Shown here piece by piece: positions 1 through 9,851 of a DNA stretch of 23,228 nt. Positions within the stretch are counted from its first letter, which is position 1. The number at the start of each line of letters is the position of its first letter. The stretch spans positions 1-23,228 of the IMG/VR virus record IMGVR_UViG_3300031722_000175; one strand, written 5' to 3'. The position numbers and the translations under genes are program-made. The DNA is from a virus. The notes under the pieces were generated by a model that was not told the DNA's origin, did no database searches, and saw only the letters and a list, made by a program, of their open reading frames with translations.

Positions 1-2186
1 CAGCAGGCACGATTAGCAACATGGCAGTCAGTGCTACAACGTTGACAGCGAGCGGCACCTCGTCATTAGGTATCACATCGGCTTCACGTTTAACGACTGG
101 TAACTTACAAGCTACTGGCGGTGCAGTTTCGGGCGTGGCGATTACTAGCAGCCCAATCAGCGGCAGCACTGGCTCGTTCACAACGCTAGCAGCATCAGGC
201 GTAACAACATTAGCTGCAACGACAGTTAATGGAGTCGAGACAATTACTGACACAACTCAATCTACAGCATCAACTAATGGTGCGTTAATTGTTGCTGGCG
301 GCGCTGGCGTTGCGAAAAATGTTAATGTTGGTATGGACTTAGCAGTTACTGGTTCATCAACGTTGGGCGATATTGTTATCGCAACAAATAGCATCTCTTC
401 AACAGGCGACGTAGAAATTAGTGCAACTGGTGCAGTGAAGGTTGGCGCATTGACGATGCCACAAGTAGACGGCACAGCTGGTTCAGTGATGGTAACTGAC
501 GGCGCAGGTCACATTAGCTTAGTGTCAGTAGGCGCAGCTACAGCAGGTAATGTTATTCCGCTTGGCACCCCAACTACTGGATCATTGATTGATAACAATC
601 CGGCTATTTTGACCTTTACTCCAACAACGAAAGTCACTGATGCAGTTGACAAGCTGAATGAGATCTTAGGTAAATTAGTCCCACCAGCTCCACCAGCATT
701 CCCGAACGGCACGCTAACAGTTTCGTCCTTGCTAACTGGCCCACGTATGACTGTGTTCACACAGACAGACAACACAACGACTAGCAGCAAGCAAATGGCA
801 GCAGGCAGTGTTCCGTCTTACAAGCGAGCTGCAACTTACGCAACCAACGTTCTCAATGACGTAGGTCCGGGCGAATCGGGCACAGTGTCAGTAATGAAGA
901 ATGGTGTAGCAGCAGGTTCCCGCACTATTACTCCAACATTAACTAACAACGGTACTTACAGTGACTTAGTCATCAGCGATAACGCTGACTACGGTACTAA
1001 GACTGGTAAGGCATTGCTTTTCTGGAACAGCTTTGATGCACAAGCATCTGGCACAGTACCAGCAGGTTGGAACGAAGTGTATTTAACAGACGACGCAGCA
1101 GGAACGTCGAACACTGTGGTTTGGTACTACGATAATTCTACTCCGGGTACTCCGGTAGTAACTGGGACAACGTTTGCACCGACTACAGAAGTTACAGCAT
1201 TTAGCTCATCAGTGCCACATTACACAAGCACAACATTATGGACAGCAACAGGTACAGCAACTAAATTGTCGGGGGATTTGTATCCAGCAACTGACACATT
1301 CTTGACAGGTACTGCAGGCGGGTCATTCCAAACTCCAGCTTCGGTAACGTACACGGCCGCTGGTGTTACTACTCCACTAGTTCGCAATCTTTACGTAGCA
1401 TCAGGAAATGCGTCGTTTACAACGACAGTAAATACTGTTGACGCTACAGGAAGTTCTACAGCAGGCCCGAGCTATTCAGTAAATAACACTTATGCAACAG
1501 GTACAGGTAGCTCAACTCCAGGAGGAACGGTATTGACAATTAAGACAACAGATACGTCGAAGGTAAACGAAGCTAACGTAGTAGTTGGTACATTCGGATC
1601 GGGCGGCGCAGCAAGCGCAGTTCGTATTGGCGGATTAGCAGCAGGCGCAACTCCAGCGTTATCGGGTATGGCAGCTTGGTCAAGTTCGGCAGCATTGCCA
1701 GCATACGAAGCCACTGTAGTAGCTGGTGCTGCCAAGCAAGATACAACTAACTACAGCGTAGGTTATTTCCCAATGGGGCCGGACCTAAGCACTGGTCGTT
1801 CTGCAACCCAATACATTACCTTCCGTGTCCAACGTGATGCAGTTTCGAAGTTTGATATCTCGGTAACTGGTAAGTTTAGTGGTTGCCAAGTTGCTATTCC
1901 GGGATCAACGTTAGACGTTACAGCAGCACCAACTAACGGATGGATTGACCCAACTGTATCATACGGTGGCGCAGGCGTGCCGGGAACTGGTTCCGGCGGC
2001 AACGGCAGCGTAGGTTGCTCTATCGGCGGAACATTAACTGTTGGCTCAAATGTAACACAGAGTAAGACAGTGACTTTCGGTACAGAATCAAGCCACAACA
2101 GCACAAATAATTACATCTACATACGTTTTGTTCTCGCAGCCGGCGACAGCATTACAGCATTAAGCTTTGCAAACCCAACGCACTAA
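1..2186 (+). CDS. Repetitive tail-fibre/structural protein, 5'-truncated by window edge
   Basis: The frame is open from the first bases of the window: six codons (reading AGTISN) precede the first ATG at 21 with no stop, and an almost identical TGSISNM string lies deep inside the next gene. The ATG at 21 is therefore internal and the true start lies upstream. Roughly the first 190 visible residues are Thr/Ser/Gly/Ala-rich fibre repeats of the same family as the following gene (TGGAVSGVAI, SPISGSTGSFTTLAASG, ALIVAGGAGVAKNVNVG). A junction segment follows (TPTTKVTDAVDKLNEILGKL, then PPAPPAFPNGTL), which I recall from structural proteins of marine T4-like phages. About 480 residues of non-repetitive, beta-rich sequence with many aromatic residues complete the protein, plausibly a globular distal or attachment domain of unrecognised fold. 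It is followed after 18 bp, with a good Shine-Dalgarno (AGGAG), by the 2515-residue fibre. A virion fibre role is inferred from repeats and context. Confidence 0.85.
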   Translation, partial: AGTISNMAVSATTLTASGTSSLGITSASRLTTGNLQATGGAVSGVAITSSPISGSTGSFTTLAASGVTTLAATTVNGVETITDTTQSTASTNGALIVAGGAGVAKNVNVGMDLAVTGSSTLGDIVIATNSISSTGDVEISATGAVKVGALTMPQVDGTAGSVMVTDGAGHISLVSVGAATAGNVIPLGTPTTGSLIDNNPAILTFTPTTKVTDAVDKLNEILGKLVPPAPPAFPNGTLTVSSLLTGPRMTVFTQTDNTTTSSKQMAAGSVPSYKRAATYATNVLNDVGPGESGTVSVMKNGVAAGSRTITPTLTNNGTYSDLVISDNADYGTKTGKALLFWNSFDAQASGTVPAGWNEVYLTDDAAGTSNTVVWYYDNSTPGTPVVTGTTFAPTTEVTAFSSSVPHYTSTTLWTATGTATKLSGDLYPATDTFLTGTAGGSFQTPASVTYTAAGVTTPLVRNLYVASGNASFTTTVNTVDATGSSTAGPSYSVNNTYATGTGSSTPGGTVLTIKTTDTSKVNEANVVVGTFGSGGAASAVRIGGLAAGATPALSGMAAWSSSAALPAYEATVVAGAAKQDTTNYSVGYFPMGPDLSTGRSATQYITFRVQRDAVSKFDISVTGKFSGCQVAIPGSTLDVTAAPTNGWIDPTVSYGGAGVPGTGSGGNGSVGCSIGGTLTVGSNVTQSKTVTFGTESSHNSTNNYIYIRFVLAAGDSITALSFANPTH

Positions 2187-2204
2187 TTTAGGAGATAGAT
2201 AAAA

Positions 2205-5200
2205 ATGGCGATTAGCGATACACAAAAAATTGACGACCTGTACAAGAAGTTAGTATTCGGAGTCACAAAAACTGACGTAGCAGGAAATAAGTCTCCGAGT
2301 AACGAGGCTATTCCTAGCCCGTTATTAGTGCGCGGCGATACGTTGTGGAACCAGTCTGGATTAATTCCGTTGGTTCCGCCAGCAGCAACTGATGCAGTGG
2401 TTCATTGCTACACAGGTACTGCCCGTGTTGCTCCTTCTTCAGACCCAACAGTAGTTCCGGCCACCCGCACCTGGATCACAGGTGTTGAAAATTGGATCCC
2501 ACCACAGTTCGGTTCTAGCTACACTGTTAAGGTGTATGCTGACAGCTTAGGTGCAACAAATCCGTCGTTGACTGGTACATTGCTAGCTCCGGATGGTATC
2601 AATAACGATGCCTGGCTGTTTGACTACCAAGCAGGCGTGTTGAATTTTGCTGACACAAATATTCCAGCAGCGTTAACCGGTAAAACAATCTTTATCACTG
2701 GATATCAATACATTGGTACAGTAGGTATCTCTAGCGGTACAAACTACGGCGATTTGACAATCAACGGTGCAACAATTAGCACTAGCGTGACAGACGGCGA
2801 TGTTACTATTGAAGGTAACGGCACTGGTGGTGTTGTTCTTAACGATCAAACAACGATCAACGGCGCAGCTACAGTAAATGGCGCAGTGACAGCAACCGGC
2901 ACAGTAACCGCCCCAACATTCGTAGGCAACGTTGTTTCGACAGGTACAAGCACATTTACTACCGCAAACATCAATGGTGGCGCAGTCAACGGAACAGTGA
3001 TCGGCGGAACAACGCCGGCAGCAGCAACGTTCACTACCGTAACCGGCGGTCCAGCAACTTTTAGCAGTATCAACAACACACCGATTGGCAACGCAGTCCC
3101 GAGCACTGGCGCGTTTACCACACTAGCAGCTAGCGGATTAGCCAGCGTTACTGACTCAACAGAAAGTACGTTAGCTTCCAATGGAGCATTAGTGGTAGCT
3201 GGCGGTGTTGGTATTGCTAAAAACTTAAACGTTGGTGGTAACGTGATTGTTACTGGCGACTTAACCGTACAAGGCACTACAACTACAGTCAACTCAACCG
3301 ACGTATCTATTGTTGACAAGAACCTTACGGTAGCAAAGGGTTCGTTAAATGGCACAGAAGCAGACGGCGCAGGTCTTACAGTTGCTGGTGCAAATGCAAC
3401 ATTGATATACAACGGTAGCAATGATACATGGAACCTAAATAAGGATCTTAACGCTCCGGTCATTAACTCAACAGCAACAACTGACTCGACAAGTCCAGTA
3501 ACTGGTGCGTTGACAACAGACGGTGGTGCAGGCGTAGCTAAAGACTTGTATGTTGGTGGCACAATTCACGGCGCAGTGCAAACAGCGAACTTAACGGCGA
3601 CTGGTGGCACTGTTAGCGTAACTTCGGTTAGCGCATCGGTTATCACAACTGCTAACGCACAGATCAGCGGTGGTGCAATTACCGGCACTCCAGTAAGCGG
3701 ATCTACAGTAGGCGCGACAACATTGACAACTGCTAATGCACAGATCACTGGTGGCGCACTAAGTGGTGTGACCGTCGCAGCAACAACGATATCTACTCCA
3801 GCAGCAACAATCACTGGCGGTACGTTAGATGGCGTAACAGTATCTAACTCAGCTATCAACACTTCCTCAGTGTCGACGGGTGCATTAACAGCAACTGGTG
3901 GTACAATTGCAGGCGTAACAATCACAAACAGCCCAGTTTCTGGCTCAACTGGTTCGTTCACATCAATGACGACTGGTGATGCAGTTATCACTGGTGGTAA
4001 CATTTCTGGTGTTGACGTAACAGCAGCTTCGCTAACAACCGCAAACGCACAGATCACAGGTGGTGCAATTAGTGGTACTCCGATCTCTGGAGCAGCAGGT
4101 TCGTTCACAGTTGTTACGACAGCTAACGCTCAAGTAACTGGTGGTTCTGTAACAGGTCTTGACTTGCTAAGTGCAGTGTCGGGAACAGTAACAAACTTGA
4201 CAACAAGCAACGTATTCATCACAGGTGGTGCAATCGCTGGAACCCCAATCTCTGGATCAACTGGTTCGTTCACAAACTTAACAGCAAGCAGCTTCACAGC
4301 AGACAGCATCAACAATACTCCAGTCGGAAACGCAATTCCATCCACTGGTGCGTTCACAACGTTGTCGTCAACTGGTGTTGCTCACGTTACTGATTTAACT
4401 CAAAGCACGTTGACGTCAGACGGCGCATTAGTGGTAGACGGTGGTGTTGGTATCGGCAAGAACTTAAATGTTGGCGGTAACGCAATCATCACTGGTAACT
4501 TAACAGTGAATGGTTCGACTACTATTGTTAATTCGTCAGACTTGTCAACAACAGATCGTAACATTACGTTAGCAGTTGGCGCAACAAACAACGCAACAGC
4601 AGACGGCGCAGGTATCACAGTTGCTGGTTCTGGTGCAGAAGTTAGATACGATGGCGGCAACGATACATGGAACCTCAACAAGAAGTTGAACGCTCCAACA
4701 GTAGCACTATCTGACGCAACTAACGCAACTAGCCCGACAACTGGTGCAATCACAACTGCGGGCGGCGAAGGTATTGCGAAAGACTTGTGGGTCGGTGGTA
4801 CAATTTACGGTGCAATCGTTACGTCAAACGCACAAGTTACTGGTGGCAACATTACTAACATCGGCACATTTAGCGCAACAGATGGCACTGTTACTAACCT
4901 AACTACAGGCAACGCACAAATCACAGGTGGCGCAATTAGCGGTGCTTCAGTTAGCACAGCATCGTTAACAGCAACAGGCGGTTCGTTAACTGGTGTTTCA
5001 GTTACTGGGTCGACAGGCTCGTTCACAACGTTAGATTCGAGTGGTGCAGCAACGCTGAATTCAGTAGTGACATCAAATGCACAGATCGCAGGCGGCACAA
5101 TCACTGGAACACCGTTTAGCGGCTCTACAGTAAATGCTACTGTGTTGACTACAGCAGATGCACAGATCACTGGTGGCGCTATTACAGCAACTCCGGTAAG

Positions 5201-8200
5201 CGGCTCTACAGTAGATGCAACAGTGTTGACGACAGGTAACGCACAGATCACAGGCGGCGCTATTACAGCAACTCCGATCTCGGGCTCAACTGGTTCGTTC
5301 ACAACATTGTCAGCAAGTGCAGGTATCACTGGCACGTTGCAAACAGCAGCACAACCAAACGTAACATCGGTTGGCACGCTGACGACATTGTCGGTAGCTG
5401 GCGCAACATCGACAGGCGCATTGACTTCATCTTCAGTAACAACAGGTAACGCTCAAGTAACTGGTGGCGCAATAGACGGCGTAACGATCACTAACAGCCC
5501 GATCTCCGGATCAACTGGCTCGTTCACCAGCTTAACTGCATCAAGCTTCACAGCAGACAGTATCAACAATACTCCGGTTGGAAATGCAATTCCGTCCACC
5601 GGAGCATTTACAACCTTAGCAGCAGGCGGCGCAGTTTCGTTAACAAGCAACGCACAAAGCACTTCAACATCCACTGGTGCATTAGTGGTAGCTGGAGGTG
5701 TTGGCATCGCTAAGAACTTGTATGTTGGTGGAAACACTGTTGTTGAAGGTGACTTAACAGTTACAGGTACAACGACTACGGTTAGCTCTGCAACACTTGA
5801 CGTTACTGACAAGAACATCACAGTAGCTAAGGGTGCTGCCACATCAATCGCAGCAGATGGCGCAGGCTTAACAGTTGACGGCCCAGCAGCAGCGACGATC
5901 CTTTACACTGACGCAACAAATACGTGGAACTTCAACAAAGATGTGGTAGCAGCTAACTTCATCGGTAACGTTCAGGCCACTACAGTCGCAGCAACAACAG
6001 TGGCAGCAACAAACGTCGCTGGTACATTGACGACCGCAGCACAGCCAAACGTGACATCAGTTGGTACGCTAACAAGCCTGGCAGTAGCAGGTGATGCAGC
6101 GGCAGGTTCTGTAACAACAGCAAACGCACAGATCACAGGTGGCGCAATTAGCGGTGCAACAGTTGACGCAACAACGTTGACGACAGCCGCAGCAACGATC
6201 ACTGGTGGTACTATTACTGGAACAGCAGGTAGCTTCACAACCTTAGCAGCAAGTACAAGCCTAACAGCAAATACTTCTGGCGCAATTGTATTGAATTCGG
6301 GTACAGTTGGTTCAATCGACAAGATGAACATTGGTGCTACAGTGGCTGGTACAGGTAAGTTCACAAGCTTAACAGCAACAAGCGCAACATTCAACAGCAT
6401 CAACAATACTCCAATTGGCAACGCAATTGCGTCAACTGGTGCATTCACAACATTGGATGCAACTGACACAAATACGTCAAGCTTGGATGTTAGCGGTGTC
6501 GCTACAGTAGCAGCATTAACCGCTAGCGGCGTAGTAACGGCTAACGGTGCAGTGGTTGCAAATAGCACATTAACAGCAAATGGCGCAACAGCAGTAAACG
6601 GCACATTCACAGCAAATGCAGCTTCGGTATTTAACGGAAGCGTAACAGCAAACAGCGCAGTGACATTGAGTCCGGCAACTGGCTTAGTAACAATTGCTCC
6701 GACTGCAACTGGCTCGATCAGCAACATGACAATCAATGCAGTATCGATGTCCACAGCTAACGTTCAGGTAACGGGTGGCGATATTACAAACACTCCGATT
6801 GCTGGATCGACAGGTGTGTTTACAACATTGACAGCAGGAAGCTTTATTGCTGACAGTATCAACAATACTCCGATCGGGAACGCAACACCGTCCACTGGCG
6901 CATTTACGACGCTATCGGCAACAAGTGGTATTTTAGGCACGTTACAGACTAACGCACAACCAAACATCAACTCCGTTGGAACATTAACGAGCTTAGATGT
7001 AGCTGGCGCAGCAACGTTAGGCACAATGACCACATCGTCAGCAACAATTACTGGTGGCACAATCAACAACACAGTGATCGGCGGAGTAACACCATTAGCT
7101 GGTACGTTCACAACAATGAACGCAAACAACGTTGGTGGATTGCTAACAACCGCAGCACAACCAAATGTAACATCGGTTGGCACGTTGACATCGTTGGCAG
7201 TATCTGGCGCAGTAACAACAGGCGCATTGACAGCAGCATCGATCAATACAACTAACGCACAGATTAGTGGTGGTGCTATTACATCGACTCCAATTAGCGG
7301 ATCAACAGGCAACTTTACTTCTGTAACAACAGGTAACGCTCAAGTAACTGGTGGTGTGATTAGCAACACTCCGATCTCTGGATCGACAGGTAGCTTCACA
7401 ACGTTGTCGGCATCGAATGGTACAGTAACTAACTTGTCGTCTGGTAACGTAGCGGTGACTGGTGGTAACATCAGCGGTGTTGCAATTACTTCGTCGACAG
7501 GTAGCTTCACAACGTTGAGCGGTATTAATTCAACAGCAACGAACTTTGCAACAGCAAATGCTCAAGTAACTGGTGGTGCTATTACAGCAACTCCGATTTC
7601 CGGATCAACAGGTAGCTTTACGACATTAGCAGCATCGGGAGCAACAACACTAGCAGGCGCAGTAGCAGCAACCGCAAACGTTGAAAGCACTAGCACAACG
7701 ACAGGCACTATTGTGGTAACTGGTGGTGTTGGTATGTCCGGAAACGTGCATGTCGGCAACGGCGCATTCATTAACGATAACAAGTCAGTACAACCGACGG
7801 TCGTCAAGGGTGTTAATGATGATTCATTGATCTACGCTAGCGCAACAACTAACCAGGTAATGATTGGTGGTAACGTTGCTTCGTCAAGCGGCTTCGTAGC
7901 TGGTGCTAAGTTGCAGGTTAATAGCACTGACTCGATCTTGTTCCCAGTAGGTACAAGTGGTCAGCGCCCAACAGTGCCAACAGCTGGTATGACACGTTAC
8001 AACTCTACGTACAACCAGCTTGAGTTTTGGAATGGCAGCATTTGGGCAAGCACAGAAACCGTGTTCACGCTCATCACTGATCAACAGTTCACAGGTGACA
8101 ACTTAACTGACTCGTTCTTCTTAACTGCTGCATCTACTACTAACAGCACAATCGTTAGCATCAACGGTGTGGTACAGATCCCAGGTCTAGCTTACAGCGT

Positions 8201-9752
8201 AGCAGGAACAACGTTACAATTTAGCGAAGCACCACTGTCCACAGACGTTATTGACGTTCGTGTGTTAGTGACAACGCAAGCTATTAGTGGTCTTTCTAGT
8301 CCGAGCGGGTTTAACCAGATCATCCCAGATGACACAGAGTTAAGTGTTTGGACAGGTATTACTAACAGCGCAAAACGTTGGAGATTTGACGGTGCTACTG
8401 GTTCATTATTGCCAGTAGGTGCAATGGACATTGGGTCAGTTGGTGCCCCAGTAGATAACATCTTCGCAAGCAACGTGGTTATCACAGGTGGATCGATTAC
8501 TGGTGTTAGCTTCACATTTGACGCAATCAACGACACGATCATTGGAGCAAGCGTATCGGCTCCGGGTACATTTACTGGACTAGCAGCTAACGCTGAGTTC
8601 GCTCTGCAACAAGGCGCAGCCGTAACATACAACGAAGTTGGTACAGCGTTTGGTACTTCGGCTACAGTAGTTGACTCGTTTGATGCTACATTGTTCAGAA
8701 CAGCAAAATACGTAGTATCGGTTACAAACGGATCAACTTTCCAGGCCGCAGAAGTGTTAGTAACACATGACGGCGTTAATGCATATAGCACGACGTACGG
8801 CGTGGTTAGCACAACTGGCAGCACGTTAGCAACCTTTACCGCAGCTTACTCGGCAGGTACTATTACGTTGCAGGCAACAGGTACTACAGCAGGTAACGTA
8901 GCAAAGGTACAAAAGACGTACATTGCTATCCCAACTGATCTGCCGGGTGTTGGTGGTATGGGTGCAGGTGGTGGTTATGGTGCAATGGAGCCAGGTACTT
9001 ATGCTACGTTAGTAGACGGCAAGATTCCTACTTCGGAATTGCCAGCAATCGCAATCTCGAACACGTTTGTGGTTGGCTCATTAGCAGCAATGACCTCACT
9101 AGCAGCTCAAACAGGCGACGTTGCGATCAGAACAGAAATTAGCAAGTCGTATATATTGTCGGGTACTAATCCGGCAGTAGTAAGTGACTGGACTGAGTTG
9201 TTGACTCCGTTGGGTTCTGTAACAGCCGTAAACGGTCAAACTGGTATCGTTGTAATTAACGACATCGACGGCAATGCAGCGACAGCAACATTGGCTACTA
9301 ACGCAACCCATGCAACAACTGCTGATTCGGTAACTGGTAACGCAGGCACTGCAACTAAGCTAGCAACCGCACGCACTATCGCGCTCACTGGTGATGTTAC
9401 TGGTACAATATCGTTTGATGGTTCAAGTAACGCAAGCATAGCAACAACGTTGAAGGGTGATGTTGTTTCGACGAAGACATTCACAGGTGCAGTGACTTGT
9501 AACTACGCAACAGAAGGTGCTTATGTGGCAGCAACAGTAACAGGCGCAACAACGTTGACAATTGCAGGCGTTCCAGACAGCATTCGTGCTTATGGTATGA
9601 CCTTCGAACTGACCAACGCAGGTACTAACGTAACATGGCCAGCTTCGATAACATGGCTAGGTACTGCCCCGGCATTACGCGCAAGTGGCGTGTCGATGGT
9701 AACATTAGTTACTCGTAACGGCGGTACAACGTGGTTTGGTTCAGCAGCATAA
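2205..9752 (+). CDS. Giant repetitive tail fibre protein (2515 aa)
   Basis: Start ATG is 8 bases after an AGGAG ribosome site. Residues 1 to about 175 form a non-repetitive N-terminal domain (LYKKLVFGVTKTD, a Trp-rich middle, ITGYQYIGTVGI) that probably attaches to the tail. Residues about 180-1850 are fibre repeats: 27-residue units of the AQITGGAISGTPISGSTGSF type, five SINNTPxGNAxxSTGAFTTL elements (starting at residues 288, 701, 1119, 1398 and 1551), and three longer modules with TTTTVNS, DKNITVAKG, ADGAGLTV and TWNLNK motifs. The C-terminal third carries segments typical of phage fibre tips: GQRPTVPTAGMTRYNST and LEFWNGSIW near residue 1930, DGKIPTSELPAIA and GDVAIRTEI near 2270-2310, VNGQTGIVV near 2341, and LATARTIALTGDVTG near 2385. 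There is no signal peptide. It is probably a trimeric, beta-structured host-recognition or whisker fibre. The gene ends just before a strong terminator. Confidence 0.93.
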   Translation: MAISDTQKIDDLYKKLVFGVTKTDVAGNKSPSNEAIPSPLLVRGDTLWNQSGLIPLVPPAATDAVVHCYTGTARVAPSSDPTVVPATRTWITGVENWIPPQFGSSYTVKVYADSLGATNPSLTGTLLAPDGINNDAWLFDYQAGVLNFADTNIPAALTGKTIFITGYQYIGTVGISSGTNYGDLTINGATISTSVTDGDVTIEGNGTGGVVLNDQTTINGAATVNGAVTATGTVTAPTFVGNVVSTGTSTFTTANINGGAVNGTVIGGTTPAAATFTTVTGGPATFSSINNTPIGNAVPSTGAFTTLAASGLASVTDSTESTLASNGALVVAGGVGIAKNLNVGGNVIVTGDLTVQGTTTTVNSTDVSIVDKNLTVAKGSLNGTEADGAGLTVAGANATLIYNGSNDTWNLNKDLNAPVINSTATTDSTSPVTGALTTDGGAGVAKDLYVGGTIHGAVQTANLTATGGTVSVTSVSASVITTANAQISGGAITGTPVSGSTVGATTLTTANAQITGGALSGVTVAATTISTPAATITGGTLDGVTVSNSAINTSSVSTGALTATGGTIAGVTITNSPVSGSTGSFTSMTTGDAVITGGNISGVDVTAASLTTANAQITGGAISGTPISGAAGSFTVVTTANAQVTGGSVTGLDLLSAVSGTVTNLTTSNVFITGGAIAGTPISGSTGSFTNLTASSFTADSINNTPVGNAIPSTGAFTTLSSTGVAHVTDLTQSTLTSDGALVVDGGVGIGKNLNVGGNAIITGNLTVNGSTTIVNSSDLSTTDRNITLAVGATNNATADGAGITVAGSGAEVRYDGGNDTWNLNKKLNAPTVALSDATNATSPTTGAITTAGGEGIAKDLWVGGTIYGAIVTSNAQVTGGNITNIGTFSATDGTVTNLTTGNAQITGGAISGASVSTASLTATGGSLTGVSVTGSTGSFTTLDSSGAATLNSVVTSNAQIAGGTITGTPFSGSTVNATVLTTADAQITGGAITATPVSGSTVDATVLTTGNAQITGGAITATPISGSTGSFTTLSASAGITGTLQTAAQPNVTSVGTLTTLSVAGATSTGALTSSSVTTGNAQVTGGAIDGVTITNSPISGSTGSFTSLTASSFTADSINNTPVGNAIPSTGAFTTLAAGGAVSLTSNAQSTSTSTGALVVAGGVGIAKNLYVGGNTVVEGDLTVTGTTTTVSSATLDVTDKNITVAKGAATSIAADGAGLTVDGPAAATILYTDATNTWNFNKDVVAANFIGNVQATTVAATTVAATNVAGTLTTAAQPNVTSVGTLTSLAVAGDAAAGSVTTANAQITGGAISGATVDATTLTTAAATITGGTITGTAGSFTTLAASTSLTANTSGAIVLNSGTVGSIDKMNIGATVAGTGKFTSLTATSATFNSINNTPIGNAIASTGAFTTLDATDTNTSSLDVSGVATVAALTASGVVTANGAVVANSTLTANGATAVNGTFTANAASVFNGSVTANSAVTLSPATGLVTIAPTATGSISNMTINAVSMSTANVQVTGGDITNTPIAGSTGVFTTLTAGSFIADSINNTPIGNATPSTGAFTTLSATSGILGTLQTNAQPNINSVGTLTSLDVAGAATLGTMTTSSATITGGTINNTVIGGVTPLAGTFTTMNANNVGGLLTTAAQPNVTSVGTLTSLAVSGAVTTGALTAASINTTNAQISGGAITSTPISGSTGNFTSVTTGNAQVTGGVISNTPISGSTGSFTTLSASNGTVTNLSSGNVAVTGGNISGVAITSSTGSFTTLSGINSTATNFATANAQVTGGAITATPISGSTGSFTTLAASGATTLAGAVAATANVESTSTTTGTIVVTGGVGMSGNVHVGNGAFINDNKSVQPTVVKGVNDDSLIYASATTNQVMIGGNVASSSGFVAGAKLQVNSTDSILFPVGTSGQRPTVPTAGMTRYNSTYNQLEFWNGSIWASTETVFTLITDQQFTGDNLTDSFFLTAASTTNSTIVSINGVVQIPGLAYSVAGTTLQFSEAPLSTDVIDVRVLVTTQAISGLSSPSGFNQIIPDDTELSVWTGITNSAKRWRFDGATGSLLPVGAMDIGSVGAPVDNIFASNVVITGGSITGVSFTFDAINDTIIGASVSAPGTFTGLAANAEFALQQGAAVTYNEVGTAFGTSATVVDSFDATLFRTAKYVVSVTNGSTFQAAEVLVTHDGVNAYSTTYGVVSTTGSTLATFTAAYSAGTITLQATGTTAGNVAKVQKTYIAIPTDLPGVGGMGAGGGYGAMEPGTYATLVDGKIPTSELPAIAISNTFVVGSLAAMTSLAAQTGDVAIRTEISKSYILSGTNPAVVSDWTELLTPLGSVTAVNGQTGIVVINDIDGNAATATLATNATHATTADSVTGNAGTATKLATARTIALTGDVTGTISFDGSSNASIATTLKGDVVSTKTFTGAVTCNYATEGAYVAATVTGATTLTIAGVPDSIRAYGMTFELTNAGTNVTWPASITWLGTAPALRASGVSMVTLVTRNGGTTWFGSAA
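3066..6395 (+). repeat. Three tandem super-modules (1239, 1254 and 837 bp) inside the fibre gene
   Basis: Copies of the anchor SINNTPxGNA start in frame at 3066, 4305, 5559 and 6396, with a fifth at 6855. The first three super-modules each contain, in the same order, the anchor, a GALVV(A/D)GGVGI(A/G)KNL element, a (D/N)LTVxG(T/S)TTxV element, an ADGAG(L/I)TV element, a TWN(L/F)NK element, and then a run of 27-residue AQITGG units. Spacings fall from about 1.25 kb to 837 and then 459 bp, so later copies are shortened. This points to internal duplication followed by deletion within one gene. Confidence 0.85.
5079..5321 (+). repeat. Three tandem 81-bp (27-residue) fibre repeat units
   Basis: Units start at 5079, 5160 and 5241, exactly 81 bp apart, each beginning with GCACAGATC (Ala-Gln-Ile). 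The protein unit reads AQI(T/A)GG(A/T)IT(A/G)TP followed by SGST. The same 81-bp spacing appears at 3657 and 3738. This is the basic repeat of the shaft of the 2515-residue fibre, and the DNA is close enough between neighbours to allow recombination or slippage. Confidence 0.85.
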
Positions 9753-9769
9753 GGTAAGATGATGTAAAG

Positions 9770-9799
9770 AGATAGGGTGGGAATTATCCTGCCCTATCT
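9770..9799 (+). terminator. Factor-independent terminator after the giant fibre gene
   Basis: AGATAGGG at 9770-9777 pairs with CCCTATCT at 9792-9799. The stem extends inward through two G-T pairs and three Watson-Crick pairs to a four-base loop, giving about 13 pairs. It is followed by TAGTTTTAG. It lies 18 bases after the fibre stop codon and separates the fibre from the cassette array. A reading frame that could begin at 9777 would start inside this hairpin, another reason to place the next start at 9852. Confidence 0.8.
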
Positions 9800-9851
9800 T
9801 AGTTTTAGGCTGGTGCGACTAGTATTTCGCGCTCCTATTATAGGAATCAAA

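Noticed and set aside
5079-5321. Regularly spaced repeats considered as a CRISPR array
   Set aside because: The 81-bp units are in frame, imperfect, contiguous without unique spacers, and encode fibre repeats.
2846-9484. Many long minus-strand open frames (up to 260 residues) across the giant fibre gene, and similar ones at 257-2104 and 12998-15649
   Set aside because: They arise because the repeats use GCA, ACA and GTA codons, whose reverse complements rarely make stops. The translations are monotonous Val/Ala/Pro/Thr sequence mirroring the sense repeats, with no ribosome sites.
9777-9851. Longer start for the first cassette gene, adding 25 residues
   Set aside because: It begins inside the terminator hairpin, lacks a ribosome site, and the added residues precede the conserved tag that starts the sister genes.
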